From Anthopleura xanthogrammica (taxonomy: Eukaryota; Cnidaria; Anthozoa; Actiniaria; Actiniidae): DNA of 64,000 nt. The translations under genes were made by a program, and so were the position numbers. Location of the stretch: the NCBI GenBank assembly GCA_964019055.1, contig OZ025214.1:10243101-10307100 (forward strand), given 5' to 3'. Below, piece by piece: positions 1 to 7,148 of the stretch. The notes beneath the pieces are model-generated. The model did no database searches and had not been told where the DNA came from. It saw only the letters and a program-made list of their open reading frames with translations. Positions within the stretch are counted from its first letter, which is position 1. Every line of letters begins with the position of its first letter.

Positions 1-2567
1 CCCTCCGTAGTAGGCTGACAAACTGTAGTGCGTGCAATCAATTCCTTCTTGTTGGACCACAAGAAGGAATGGATTGCCCGGTCAACCTCAACTGCAACCC
101 ATTCTGGCACTGGTAACACTGACACAGTATACCAGAGACCTGAAAGGCCCAGAGCATTAACAACCAGGCTCTTTCCGCGGAAAGAGAGCTGTCGCTGACG
201 CCACGAGTCCAAGACCTTGGTCAAGGATTCGATTCTGGGACGGAAGTTCGATTCTTCCAAGTTGTCTGGACCAAGAAAAGTACCCAAAACAGGAAGGGAA
301 ATGGAAGACCAACGGAGTTGGACAGGAGGATCAGTACGGTGGCGCCACGGACCAAGCCACAAGCCCTTGGACTTTGCAGCGTTGATTCGTGCACCCGATG
401 CTTTCTCGTACTGGGCATAGATCTCAAAGCTGGCGACCACAGCGTCATCCGAAGTACAGACGATCGTTGTGTCATCGGCATACTGAGAGATCACTGCTTG
501 ACGACTAGGATCAGAGGGTAGGAGTACCCCCTTAATCCGGTCGCAAGCACGAATGTTGCATGCCAGCACCTCGGCTGTCAGTACATACAGGAGCGCACTC
601 AATGGACATCCCTGTCGGACCCCTCGAGAGAGGTCAAAAAAGTCAGAGATGTAACCATTGACAACTACTGCGCTCGAGACCCCGGTGTAGAATAGGCGTA
701 CCCAACCACAAAACGAAGGCCCAAACCCCATGGAAGAAAGAGTGCGGTGCATAAAGCCCCAATCAACTCGATCAAAAGCCTTTTCTTGGTCCAGAGAGAG
801 AATACTCAAAGGTATATCTCCAACTGTTGCATAATGAATAATGTCTCTCAACAAAGAGACATTATTCCCAATGAAACGGCCAGGAATACCGCATGTTTGA
901 TCTTCCGCCACAACGCTACCTATGACTTTAAGAAGACGACCAGCGATACATCTGGTTGCAATCTTATAGTCGACATTAAGGAGCGATATGGGGCGCCAAT
1001 TCTTCATTTCCAGAGTATCATCTCGCTTATGGATAAGTGTGATAATACCTCTGCGCTGCGAGATGGAAAGTTGCTGGTTAGCAAAGCCGCAGTTCAAGAC
1101 ATTTACAAGGTCTCGGCCGACCAGCGGCCAGAAACCTATGTAAAACTCCATGGGGAGACCATCAAGGCCTGGGGTCTTGCCCCGAGCCATCCCCTTGAGG
1201 GCCTCGTAGGCATCACTCAAGGTCAATGGTCCCTCGCAGGAAGCAGCTTCGGCGTCTGAGAGCTTGGACTCCAGGTTCGAGAACATGTCGTTCTGGACCT
1301 GAGAATCCACATCAGACGCAGTGAAGAGATTTTGATAAAAATCTCTCCATGTCGCCAAGATGTCGAGCATGTCACGAGTGACTTGCCCATCGGGTTTGCG
1401 GACAGCAGAAATCCGCTGTCTACTCCCCCTGCTCTTCTCGAGACGCATAAAGTAAGAGGACGAAGATTCGCCCTCTTCTACCCAACGCGCACGCGCACGG
1501 ACCTGAGCAGCGCGAGCTGCGTCTAGGTCAAATGCTCGAAGTTCACTCTCCAACTGTTTCATGCGAGTGAGGACTGATGTCCGACCCAGTTCGAATTGGG
1601 ACCGGAGAGAGGCCAGCTCGTCCAATAAGGACTGACGCTTAGAGCGCCTTTTACAAGCACGTGCCTTGCAGTATTTCATGGTGGCATCCCGAATCTTACA
1701 CTTGCCCAGGTCCCACCACATCAAGAGAGAGTCGTAATCGTCGCGACGATTCTGCCATTGCCCCCACAAGGCCTCTATAAGGAGATGGTATTCCTTCTCT
1801 TCTAATATAGAAGTGTTGAGTTTCCAGAAGGAAGGTCCCGGTGAGATGGTATCTGGGACATGGAAACTCACAACAACGGCGGAGTGATCAGAGTACGGGC
1901 AGGGCAAGATGTTAGCCCCACTCATCTCATGAGCCCACTGCCTAGGAAAAAGTACCAGGTCGATTCTTGAAGAAAGAGAGCCATCTGGTTTCGTCCACGT
2001 GTAGTTACGGTCTTGAGGATGAAGATATCTCCACCCGTCAAGACAGTCAGCTCCACTCATCAAGTCTCTGATTGCATCAGAGCTCTCAGAGTATGAGCTA
2101 AGAGGGTTCGATCCTCTGCGATCTACACGACGGTCCAAGACAGAGTTGAAGTCTCCCGCAAGCATCACAGGGATGCCTGGGTCGACTGCATCAGTGACCT
2201 TGGTGAAAAAGGAATCCCTATCAGGATTGCGATTAGGGGCGTACAAAGAGACGACCCTAAACACAGTGTCCTGATAGGAAAACTCTGCTTGCACCCACCG
2301 ACCAACATCATCTCTCCAAAGCCGGGTGACCTGGAGAGAAGAGCGGTAAAGAATGGCCACCCCACGGGAACGATTTGTTCCCGGGGATGAGGCACATTCA
2401 TAGCCGGTGGAACGAAACCAGTCCGACATTTCGTCTGCAGAGACTGCATGAGTCTCTTGCAGACAGACAATGTCATGACAGTGGTGCTGTAACCACTGTC
2501 GGAAGGCATCTCTTTTAACGTCTTGACGTAGGCCGCAGACGTTGAGACTACTGATCACTACCGCCAT
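1..2567 (-). CDS. Element A ORF2: APE endonuclease / reverse transcriptase, C-terminus off window
   Basis: The frame from the ATG at 2565-2567 stays open for 855 codons to the window edge, so it has no stop here. Endonuclease motifs in order: LNVCGLR (8-14), LQETH with E38, YAPN (109-112), GDFN (138-141), SRID (200-203), SDH (226-228), the APE set that nicks target DNA. Reverse transcriptase blocks follow: KTPGLDGLP (464-472), NWRPISLLN (523-531), SLDQEKAFDRVDW (591-603, catalytic D593), RQGCPLS (651-657) and YADD (696-699). DQEKAFDRVDW with YADD is typical of the Tx1/L1 group. It starts 8 nt after the ORF1 stop, which suggests translation coupled to ORF1. No frameshift or stop is visible, so the protein may be functional. 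Confidence 0.93.
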   Translation of the reverse strand, partial: MAVVISSLNVCGLRQDVKRDAFRQWLQHHCHDIVCLQETHAVSADEMSDWFRSTGYECASSPGTNRSRGVAILYRSSLQVTRLWRDDVGRWVQAEFSYQDTVFRVVSLYAPNRNPDRDSFFTKVTDAVDPGIPVMLAGDFNSVLDRRVDRRGSNPLSSYSESSDAIRDLMSGADCLDGWRYLHPQDRNYTWTKPDGSLSSRIDLVLFPRQWAHEMSGANILPCPYSDHSAVVVSFHVPDTISPGPSFWKLNTSILEEKEYHLLIEALWGQWQNRRDDYDSLLMWWDLGKCKIRDATMKYCKARACKRRSKRQSLLDELASLRSQFELGRTSVLTRMKQLESELRAFDLDAARAAQVRARARWVEEGESSSSYFMRLEKSRGSRQRISAVRKPDGQVTRDMLDILATWRDFYQNLFTASDVDSQVQNDMFSNLESKLSDAEAASCEGPLTLSDAYEALKGMARGKTPGLDGLPMEFYIGFWPLVGRDLVNVLNCGFANQQLSISQRRGIITLIHKRDDTLEMKNWRPISLLNVDYKIATRCIAGRLLKVIGSVVAEDQTCGIPGRFIGNNVSLLRDIIHYATVGDIPLSILSLDQEKAFDRVDWGFMHRTLSSMGFGPSFCGWVRLFYTGVSSAVVVNGYISDFFDLSRGVRQGCPLSALLYVLTAEVLACNIRACDRIKGVLLPSDPSRQAVISQYADDTTIVCTSDDAVVASFEIYAQYEKASGARINAAKSKGLWLGPWRHRTDPPVQLRWSSISLPVLGTFLGPDNLEESNFRPRIESLTKVLDSWRQRQLSFRGKSLVVNALGLSGLWYTVSVLPVPEWVAVEVDRAIHSFLWSNKKELIARTTVCQPTTE

Positions 2568-2575
2568 TGGAACGA

Positions 2576-4225
2576 TTAGGTTTTAGAGACCGGTGAACGG
2601 TCTCTATACGCCTTACTCCCCTTACGGGGTGGGGGTGTAGGAGGCGGCGAGTCATGCTCGTCCCTCTGAGGATGGTTGTCTCTTCGCAGCCTACCAGGCC
2701 GATCAGACGCAATGACCGGCATGCGGTGCACGCCTATGCGCACACCTTGCGTCTGTGACCTAGCAGGCTGACGTGGCTGGCTATCAAAGAGAGACTGCGA
2801 AAAGTCAAACACCGCAGAATCCAACGATTGCGAGGAACCCCGGGATTCACCGCTCTCCACAACGGCCCCGACGACCGTTCGGCCGCCAGAAGCCGGTTCA
2901 CCCCCCAGGGAAACCCCCGCTAGCTGGGAATCACTGACACTGGGGACTATAGAGGGGGGAGGGGTCTGTATTTCCCCCAAGGTGGAGTCTCCCATGGAAC
3001 AATCAATTGTTTGGTCAGAACAGACTTCTGCCAGGGTGGAATCCCCATCGGTGAAGGGGGACGAGCCAATGTTCGGAGTCACTGGTGAGAAAGACAGAGA
3101 CCCGCTGGGGTTTGTGATGGTACCCCCCGTATAACAAGGCACCTCCTGCCCAGTTGCCGAGGAAACCCGGGACTCGCAATCCGACCTCGCCGAACTGGCA
3201 AGGTCAGGATTGCAATCCCCATCATCCTCAGAGAGTGAAGCGTCAGCGCGCTCCTCAACAAGGTGCGCACTGGGCGAGCCACTCTCCGGCAATGTGTTGG
3301 AGACAGTTCTCCTTGGGAGGGGAGGGGTAGCCTCTGTACTCTCTACCCCCCTCCCGGGCAGGGGCCCTGACGGGGGTCCACCCCTCGACGGCGTCTCAAG
3401 GCCTCTTGACCTTTTTGGTGGTGGCGTACTACTGCCACAGTCATTGTATTGAGAGGCCTCACTGTCAGAGGACTCTTCATGGCTCGTGGAGGTATGTGTG
3501 TTGATGGGAGATTTTGAGGGGCAATCCCTGGCAAAGTGTCCCCCAGCCCCACAGGTCCAGCACTTCCCCTCCAGCGGACAATTCCGCAGGACGTGCCCCG
3601 TCTTCCGGCAACCGGTGCAGTAGTCCGGTTGGCCCTTGTAAAAAGCGGTGAACCAGAATCCCCGCAAGCGCAAGAGACGCGGCATGTGCTCCCGCAGTTC
3701 AATCTTTGCAGTGCGAGAACCAGTCTCGCACCCATTAACCATGTTATCAACGACCCGTTTCACTTCCACTACCTTGCCGTAGTAGCCCAGAAGTGAAACG
3801 AGGTCGTCATCAGGAACCTCATACGGCAGGCGGTGAATATGCACAAAGGTGCGATTCACCTCCGCCTCCCGTATGGGGAGAGTCAAACCTCCTACAGAAA
3901 TTCCCTTGTATAGGAGCGTATCTTTGTGCTGTTGGCACGAAAAGGTGACCCGCACCTCCGAGCCAACAGGCTGAATGCATTTGATGTAGGCAGAAGAGAC
4001 GACGTCAGTAATGGCGTCAATCACCTTCTGCTTGACATCCTTACCAAATCTCCTCGAGAATTCTCGAGGAATATAGATTGTGACAGTGTTTGGCCGTCTG
4101 ATCGGTTTCGTCTGCAGACTAGCGTATCCAGTGCGCGTCATCAAACCAGCGCGAGCACCGATGCTCGCGCCGGGAGACGGTTCAGCACTGGCCGCCACAT
4201 CTGCGTAGCTGGGACGGTCTCCCAT
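2576..4225 (-). CDS. Element A ORF1: RNA-binding protein with RRM-like fold and two CCHC knuckles
   Basis: 549 aa with a true ATG (4223-4225). An RRM-like stretch lies around residues 126-200 (RTFVHIHRLPYEVPDDDL). It is followed by two zinc knuckles of C-x2-C-x4-H-x4-C: C203/C206/H211/C216 and C222/C225/H230/C235. A long Ser/Pro/Gly-rich, probably disordered tail follows and ends in a proline-rich then basic segment (PPPTPPPRKG). In Tx1/L1-type elements ORF1 coats the element RNA in the cytoplasmic and nuclear RNP; that role is inferred here. The ORF2 start is 8 nt downstream. The frame is intact. Confidence 0.93.
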   Translation of the reverse strand: MGDRPSYADVAASAEPSPGASIGARAGLMTRTGYASLQTKPIRRPNTVTIYIPREFSRRFGKDVKQKVIDAITDVVSSAYIKCIQPVGSEVRVTFSCQQHKDTLLYKGISVGGLTLPIREAEVNRTFVHIHRLPYEVPDDDLVSLLGYYGKVVEVKRVVDNMVNGCETGSRTAKIELREHMPRLLRLRGFWFTAFYKGQPDYCTGCRKTGHVLRNCPLEGKCWTCGAGGHFARDCPSKSPINTHTSTSHEESSDSEASQYNDCGSSTPPPKRSRGLETPSRGGPPSGPLPGRGVESTEATPPLPRRTVSNTLPESGSPSAHLVEERADASLSEDDGDCNPDLASSARSDCESRVSSATGQEVPCYTGGTITNPSGSLSFSPVTPNIGSSPFTDGDSTLAEVCSDQTIDCSMGDSTLGEIQTPPPSIVPSVSDSQLAGVSLGGEPASGGRTVVGAVVESGESRGSSQSLDSAVFDFSQSLFDSQPRQPARSQTQGVRIGVHRMPVIASDRPGRLRRDNHPQRDEHDSPPPTPPPRKGSKAYRDRSPVSKT

Positions 4226-4446
4226 ACTGGGAAACCGTCACAGCGCGAAAAAAACACACAAACAAATCAAGAAAAGGAAAAACGGGCAAAAAGGCTCGCA
4301 AAACGAGCACAAAACAATAGAAAAAGAAAACAATCAAAACTTACGTCCCACACGGAGCAAAACACCAAAACACAGAAGTAGCAAAACGTCAACCACCACA
4401 GGAAGCCCGCTTCTTACCCACAGGAACAGAGTTTACCCTGGTAAAA

Positions 4447-4466
4447 CTCCCGCGTCAGGTAAGTAT
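4447..4466 (-). pseudogene. U1: U1 snRNA 5' fragment (nt 1-20) cut by element A
   Basis: Reads ATACTTACCTGACGCGGGAG, identical to nt 1-20 of the intact U1 genes in this window, then runs into element A. The promoter upstream is kept, so transcription from it would enter element A after 20 nt. Confidence 0.95.
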
Positions 4467-4519
4467 GCTTGATCAAGCCGCCACATTACTCACCTCTCCT
4501 GCATCCTGAACTTGCAGCG

Positions 4520-4527
4520 TGTGGGAT
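4520..4527 (-). promoter_or_regulatory. Putative PSE of U1 (-61 to -54)
   Basis: The octamer ATCCCACA (minus strand) lies at -61 to -54 from the U1 start. The same octamer is at exactly -61 to -54 of U2. This is the expected place for the proximal sequence element bound by the snRNA activating complex. The whole U1 promoter must fit in the 163 bp between U1 (4466) and the U2 3' end (4630). No TATA box is seen at -25, as expected for pol II snRNA genes. Confidence 0.7.
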
Positions 4528-4585
4528 TTGCTGTCAACCTGGCCTTGTTCTGTGGGGGCAAGCACAAAGCTACTTAGTTAGTTAC

Positions 4586-4607
4586 TTAGTTAGTTTTTCT
4601 TTGAGGT
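4586..4607 (-). promoter_or_regulatory. Putative snRNA 3' box downstream of U2
   Basis: The minus strand reads ACCTCAAAGAAA then AACTAACTAA, starting 22 nt after the U2 3' end. A close relative (ACTTCAAACAAA then AACTAACTAA) follows U1. A shared A-rich element just after both snRNAs fits the metazoan 3' box that directs Integrator processing. The fit to the vertebrate consensus is loose. It recurs in every unit at the same distance from U2. Confidence 0.45.
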
Positions 4608-4629
4608 TGAAAAATCTTCCCGAAGGAAG

Positions 4630-4815
4630 TGGGCCGTACACGGAGGTAGTGCAATACCGAGACAACCCGTGGCTGGGACGAGGCAAGCCTCTTTTCCACA
4701 GCCCAGTTCCAAAAATCAGTTTAATATATGAGCTACTCAATGAGCAGCGTATCAGATATTAAGCTGATAAGAACAGATACTACACTTGATCTTAGCCAAA
4801 AGGCCGAGAAGCGAT
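4630..4815 (-). ncRNA. U2: U2 snRNA, unit 1
   Basis: About 186 nt. It begins with ATCGCTTCTCGGCCTTTTGG, the near-invariant U2 5' end. GTAGTA at nt 33-38 pairs with the intron branch point, ATTTTTGG at nt 100-107 is the Sm site, and the 3' stem-loops IIIa and IV follow, with GGTATTGCACTACCTCC near the end. It acts in the nucleus as the core of U2 snRNP in the spliceosome. It lies upstream of U1 on the same strand and head-to-head with 5S, 295 bp away. That 295-bp spacer holds the U2 PSE and CTAC/ACTC-rich simple repeats (about 4904-4965). The mature 3' end is placed by analogy and could shift by a few nt. Confidence 0.97.
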
Positions 4816-4868
4816 AAACCAATCCATCCCACCCTCCACCAGCCCTTCAACAATACTACTCCCAACCA

Positions 4869-4876
4869 TGTGGGAT
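4869..4876 (-). promoter_or_regulatory. Putative PSE of U2 (-61 to -54)
   Basis: ATCCCACA on the minus strand at -61 to -54 of U2, the same octamer and spacing as at U1. Flanking bases differ between the two promoters, so the match is not just recent duplication. Confidence 0.7.
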
Positions 4877-5110
4877 CGACACCCATAGGCAGCTTCCTAC
4901 CTACTCTACCTACTCTACCTACCTGCTCACTCACTCGCACTACTCACTACTCACTACTCAACCAACCCACTGCAAACACAACCCTCAAACCAAAATTTTG
5001 ACAGGGGTCCCCCCCACCCCTAGCTTCTTCACAGAAAGACTCCAACAACAACCCACTCAACTGCTCCAAAAACACCGCTACAAAACCTTTAAACTGCAAC
5101 TTTATTCTTC

Positions 5111-5229
5111 GTCTACGGCCATACCACCGGGAAAAAACCGGTTCTCGTCCGATCACCGAAGTCAAGCCCGGTAGGGCCAGGTTAGTACTTGGATGGGTGA
5201 CCGCCTGGGAATACCTGGTGCTGTAGACT
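5111..5229 (+). rRNA. 5S: 5S rRNA, unit 1
   Basis: A 119-nt 5S gene beginning GTCTACGGCCATACCACC and ending GGTGCTGTAGAC, with the two ends forming helix I. The internal pol III promoter is visible: box A around nt 50-61 (AGTCAAGCCCGG) and box C around nt 77-92 (ACTTGGATGGGTGACC). A T4 run at 5233-5236 is the likely terminator. TTTAAA at 5088-5093 is a possible upstream TATA-like element. It is transcribed away from U2 and U1. It is identical in all eight units and never interrupted. Confidence 0.98.
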
Positions 5230-5569
5230 TTCTTTTGCTTTCTTCTCGATCAACTCACTCATTCGTATACACTTTTCTTTAGCACAATCACTAGCTATCC
5301 AAATCTTCGCCTCCACTCACTGACTAATAACAAACGATCTATGAACAACATTCAAATGGCTTCTTTCAACTGGCTGCTAATCGAATTAAAGGACTCGTCT
5401 GCGTAATGGTTTAAATGGCACCAAGCACTCCAATGGCTTTGCAGTTGCAACTCCGCTCTTTCTCAATGATACAAGTCTGTTTGCAAGCAGTAAAAGTCTC
5501 GCCATTCAATGCACGCGCAAATGTTCTTCTAGCTACAAAACGATTGTGACGTAGTGTTCGATTACTTAC

Positions 5570-5643
5570 GTCTGGCGTTCCACGGCTCGCACATCCACGG
5601 CGCTTTGGAAAGGTCATTTTCTTTGGATTGGAGCTGCCTAAAG
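5570..5643 (-). other. Exon-like segment with splice signals in the array spacer
   Basis: On the minus strand a pyrimidine-rich tract ending in TTATCTTTTCAG, preceded by CTAAC branch-like sequence, is followed by 74 nt containing an ATG (5617) and then GAC|GTAAGT, a strong donor. The short frame from the ATG reads MTFPKRRGCASRGTPD. I do not recognise it. It recurs unchanged at 13624-13697, 21679-21752, 24040-24113, 38423-38496, 41208-41281, 49692-49765 and 57751-57824. It may be chance, a gene fragment, or a short RNA. Confidence 0.25.
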
Positions 5644-5960
5644 CTGAAAAGATAAGGAAACAACTGTTAGTTACGAAGCAGCATCTGCAAGTCAATGCAT
5701 CTACACATCAAAAACAGTAGCAAGTAGTTGAAGGATAGTTTATTCAATAGGAATAAAGAACTATCAGCCGAGTCTGACATGGATCGCAAATCAAGGTTAG
5801 CAAGCAGCAGGTAGTTTGGCTTTCATGTTGGCAGTTTAGAGGGTTTGTGCATCGGGTTACGGTTACGATTGTAGGGAGGGTTAGAGTTAACATTGAGCTA
5901 GGGTTTGAGTGGAGTTAGGGTTAGCATTGAGCTAGGGTTTAAGTAGAGTTAGGGTTTGTG

Positions 5961-6384
5961 GAAAGCTAGGGTTAGAATTCGCACTAGGGTTGGTTACGAT
6001 TCACACTAGGTTTACGATCTGTGCTAGGGTTTGTGGAAAGCTAAAGGTAAAATACGAGCTAGGGTTTACTATTCGCACTAAGTTTACAATCTGCGCTAGG
6101 GTTTGAGCGCAGTTAGGGTTAACTTTCTAGGGTTTGAGTGGACTAGTTAGGGTTAACTTTCTAGGGTTTGTGGAAAGCTAGGGTTAGAATTCGCACTAGG
6201 GTTGGTTACGATTCACACTAGGTTTACGATCTGTGCTAGGGTTTGTGGAAAGCTAAAGGTAAAATACGAGCTAGGGTTTACTATTCGCACTAAGTTTACA
6301 ATCTGCGCTAGGGTTTGAGCGCAGTTAGGGTTAACTTTCTAGGGTTTGAGTGGACTAGTTAGGGTTAACTTTCTAGGGTTTGTG
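5961..6384. repeat. 212-bp telomere-like tandem repeat, 2 copies
   Basis: Two exact 212-bp copies (starts 5961 and 6173), with diverged partial copies on both sides. Each is built of degenerate TAGGGTT/TTAGGG words joined by GGAAAGCTA, TTCGCACTA and TTTACGATCTG segments. It resembles degenerate vertebrate-type telomere repeat, but it sits inside the snRNA/5S unit. Confidence 0.95.
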
Positions 6385-6600
6385 GAAAGCTAGGGTTAGA
6401 ATTCGCACTAGAGTTAGTATTCGCACTAGGTTTACGATCGTTACTAGGGTTTGTGGAAAGGTAAAGGTAAGATACAAGCTAGGATGACTTATCCAGCTAG
6501 GGTTACACATGCAGTTGGGGTTTGCAGAAAGGTAGGTACAGGGAACCTTCAAGGTAGGGTTGAAGTTGGAGGTAGCTGGCAGCAAGCAAACAAACAAACA

Positions 6601-6601
<1 letters not shown>

Positions 6602-6644
<43 letters not shown>
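6602..6644. repeat. TTAG microsatellite beside U1 3' end
   Basis: About eleven GTTA units, flanked by CAAA repeats on the left and TTTG repeats on the right that could fold back on each other. The number of CAAA and GTTA units varies between array units: 14656-14697, 22707-22753, 25708-25750, 39879-39921, 42660-42710, 50720-50770, and 58779-58821 (with one interrupting C). Confidence 0.9.
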
Positions 6645-6657
6645 GTTTGTTTGAAGT
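6639..6657 (-). promoter_or_regulatory. Putative snRNA 3' box downstream of U1
   Basis: The minus strand reads ACTTCAAACAAACAACTAA starting 4 nt after the U1 3' end, and is similar to the motif after U2. It merges into the CTAA microsatellite. The same arrangement follows every U1 3' end in the window. Confidence 0.4.
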
Positions 6658-6661
6658 TGTT

Positions 6662-6698
<37 letters not shown>

Positions 6699-6704
6699 AT
6701 TATA

Positions 6705-6736
<32 letters not shown>

Positions 6737-6824
6737 GGGGTCAACCCAATCGAAGTGCAATGAGAGGGCCTCACCCTGAGAGGACTGCCTTCATGATCAC
6801 AGTGAACCTCCCGCGTCAGGTAAG
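6662..6824 (-). pseudogene. U1: U1 snRNA 3' fragment (nt 4-166), cut by element B copy 1
   Basis: Identical to nt 4-166 of the intact U1 genes, including Sm site and stem-loop IV. It is preceded (in U1 sense) by the A-rich tail of element B. The missing 5' part is at 12505-12520, 5.7 kb away. Nt 4-16 occur on both sides as the target-site duplication. Confidence 0.97.
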
Positions 6825-6842
6825 TTTTTTTATTTTTATTAA

Positions 6843-6909
6843 GGTAACCATTAACAAGGTTTACCAAGACATTTAATTTGACCAGTGGTACCCATTAACA
6901 AGGTGTACC
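6843..6909 (-). repeat. Paired hairpins near the 3' end of element B
   Basis: Two related stem-loops, 44 bp apart: plus-strand arms GGTAA/TTACC (6843-6865) and GGTAC/GTACC (6887-6909) around the same ATTAACAA loop region, each followed by AAGACAT. The change from A-T to C-G in the stem keeps pairing. Structures near the 3' end are used by the reverse transcriptase to pick its RNA in several non-LTR families; that role here is inferred. They are present in every copy, just inside the tail. Confidence 0.7.
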
Positions 6910-7148
6910 AAGACATACATTAAAAATATATCATTTAAGTACACTACATTAAATAACTAATACCCAGACAATTATTAAGAAACTTACCTAGGGGGGTTTA
7001 ATGTGATCACTTATATAATTTAATTTTAATTTTAAATTTTAGGAATTGAAATGATTAAGGAGATTCCAAGAAACAAGAAAGAACCAAGAATGGTTCAAGA
7101 ATGACTTCTTCATCAAGTTAAGACTACTCGGTGAAGAAGATTACAGAT

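Larger units (their letters stand above)
1..4446 (-). mobile_element. Element A: Tx1/L1-like non-LTR retrotransposon inserted in a U1 snRNA gene (3' part off window)
   Basis: A minus-strand non-LTR element with a 221-nt 5' UTR (4226-4446), ORF1 and ORF2; the 3' end lies beyond position 1. No LTRs are seen. Its 5' end abuts U1 nt 20: U1 sequence is perfect from 4466 down to 4447, then changes to TTTTACCAGGG, which is not U1. The element is in the same orientation as U1. It is clearly richer in G+C than element B and its proteins differ over most of their length, so it is a separate family. The match of ORF1 and ORF2 layout and motifs to Tx1-clade elements is family knowledge. The target-site duplication cannot be seen because the 3' junction is missing. 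Confidence 0.9.
5230..6661. other. Spacer between 5S and the next U1 gene, unit 1
   Basis: 1432 bp with no supported protein gene. From left to right: about 600 bp of unique sequence with an exon-like segment (5570-5643), telomere-like TAGGGTT-rich DNA from about 5839 to 6566 with a 212-bp tandem repeat inside, a CAAA run, the TTAG microsatellite (6602-6644) and a TTTG run at the U1 3' end. Other units have the same order and differ mainly in 212-bp copy number: 13284-14715, 21339-22770, 23700-25767, 38083-39938, 40868-42727, 49352-50787, 57411-58838. Confidence 0.85.

Noticed and set aside
4469..4762. 97-codon plus-strand ORF over the U2 and U1-promoter region
   Set aside because: It is antisense to U2 snRNA and its promoter side; RNA gene constraint explains its conservation.
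5411..5695. 94-codon minus-strand ORF in the 5S-U1 spacer
   Set aside because: No recognisable protein. Only the internal exon-like 74 nt has any signal, and that is reported separately with low confidence.
5961..6384. CRISPR array
   Set aside because: The repeats are long, directly adjacent and telomere-like, without unique spacers, in animal nuclear DNA.
5839..6566. True telomere
   Set aside because: The TTAGGG-like words are degenerate, sit between genes in every unit, and do not form a pure terminal array.
6817..6825. CAGGTAAGT at each element border as a plus-strand splice donor
   Set aside because: It is simply the complement of the U1 5' end (the target duplicate); no plus-strand gene reads into it.
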